DNA of 6,606 bases. It comes from Bacteroidales bacterium (GTDB lineage: Bacteria > Bacteroidota > Bacteroidia > Bacteroidales > UBA932). Numbering within the stretch: the stretch's first letter is position 1; each line of letters starts with the position of its first letter. Location: the NCBI GenBank assembly GCA_016285215.1, contig JAEEQI010000134.1, positions 1 to 6,606 on the forward strand, given 5' to 3'. Below the pieces are notes generated by a model, which was given only the letters and a program-made list of their open reading frames with translations, searched no databases and had not been told where the DNA came from. Below, in pieces: positions 6,404 to 6,606 of the stretch. The position numbers and the translations under genes are program-made.

Positions 6404-6606
6404 ATGAAAAAGACGTTAATGGCCTTGGTGGTCCTCCTTACAATAGCAGTTGTGTCCTGCACAAAAGACAACATCCCCGCAGAGTATAAATCCCTGGAAG
6501 GCACCTGGGTGGCCGACCTCACGGGTCATACCCATTCCATTTGGAATTTCGGCACGTGCTGGAACGTTTGGAACTTCCAGACCGATGGCACGGGCGTGTG
6601 CGACGT
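6404..6606 (+). CDS. Small lipoprotein, 3' end cut by window edge
   Basis: Only the first 67 residues are in the window. Residues 1-19 are a lipoprotein signal peptide with lipobox VVSC (Cys19), followed by TKDN, close to the NKDN after the lipid-bearing Cys of the 177-residue lipoprotein in the same operon. The mature part begins with LEGTWVADLTG (residues 31-41), the GTW opening often seen in small lipocalin-like lipoproteins of Bacteroidetes, followed by a Trp-rich stretch with two WNF units (47-49 and 56-58) and TDGTGVC, which fits a beta-barrel start. The family assignment is tentative. The gene starts 5 bases after the M13 stop codon with an A-rich leader, so it belongs to the same operon. 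Confidence 0.82.
   Translation, partial: MKKTLMALVVLLTIAVVSCTKDNIPAEYKSLEGTWVADLTGHTHSIWNFGTCWNVWNFQTDGTGVCD

Noticed and set aside
1..6606. CRISPR arrays, tRNA or rRNA genes, insertion sequences, phage genes
   Set aside because: No regularly spaced repeats, no RNA gene signatures, no transposase or integrase motifs and no paired terminal repeats were seen; nearly all the window is coding.

Overview
The window looks like chromosomal DNA from a fairly GC-rich member of the Bacteroidales, probably a gut or rumen type. The signs are: a GH92 mannosidase, a run of lipoprotein signal peptides, a membrane-spanning regulator with an AraC-type DNA-binding end, no Shine-Dalgarno boxes but A-rich leaders, and two exact matches to the Bacteroidetes -7 promoter element TAnnTTTG. 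Every gene found is on the + strand. The species cannot be fixed from this sequence.

Layout. Positions 1-1913 hold the 3' part of a GH92 alpha-mannosidase gene, cut by the window edge. Ten bases later, at 1924-3603, comes a 559-residue regulator: lipoprotein-type signal peptide, helical TPR-like region, one transmembrane helix, coiled-coil linker and AraC-type double helix-turn-helix. A 93-bp gap (3604-3696) carries a terminator hairpin, a -7 promoter element and an imperfect direct repeat with a 21-bp period. After it a tight four-gene run begins: a 61-residue single-pass membrane protein (3697-3882), a 177-residue lipoprotein (3890-4423), an M13-family zinc metallopeptidase made as a lipoprotein (4425-6398), and the start of another small lipoprotein (6404 to the window end). 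Spacings inside this run are 7, 1 and 5 bases, so it is very probably one operon.

How the parts may work together (inference). The regulator would sense something in the periplasm through its helical domain and act on DNA through its cytoplasmic AraC end. The 21-bp-period repeat lies right after its gene. The second copy of that repeat sits where the -33 box of the downstream promoter should be, and no -33 consensus is visible there. That is the geometry of an AraC-type activator site, so the regulator may switch on the lipoprotein/M13 peptidase operon. The small membrane protein that opens the operon has a transmembrane-plus-linker layout weakly like that of the regulator, which suggests a possible membrane partner or modulator. 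No link to mannosidase function is shown beyond the 10-base gap.

The mannosidase and the M13 peptidase belong to well-known families. The less explained parts are the control region, the 61-residue protein and the two small lipoproteins.
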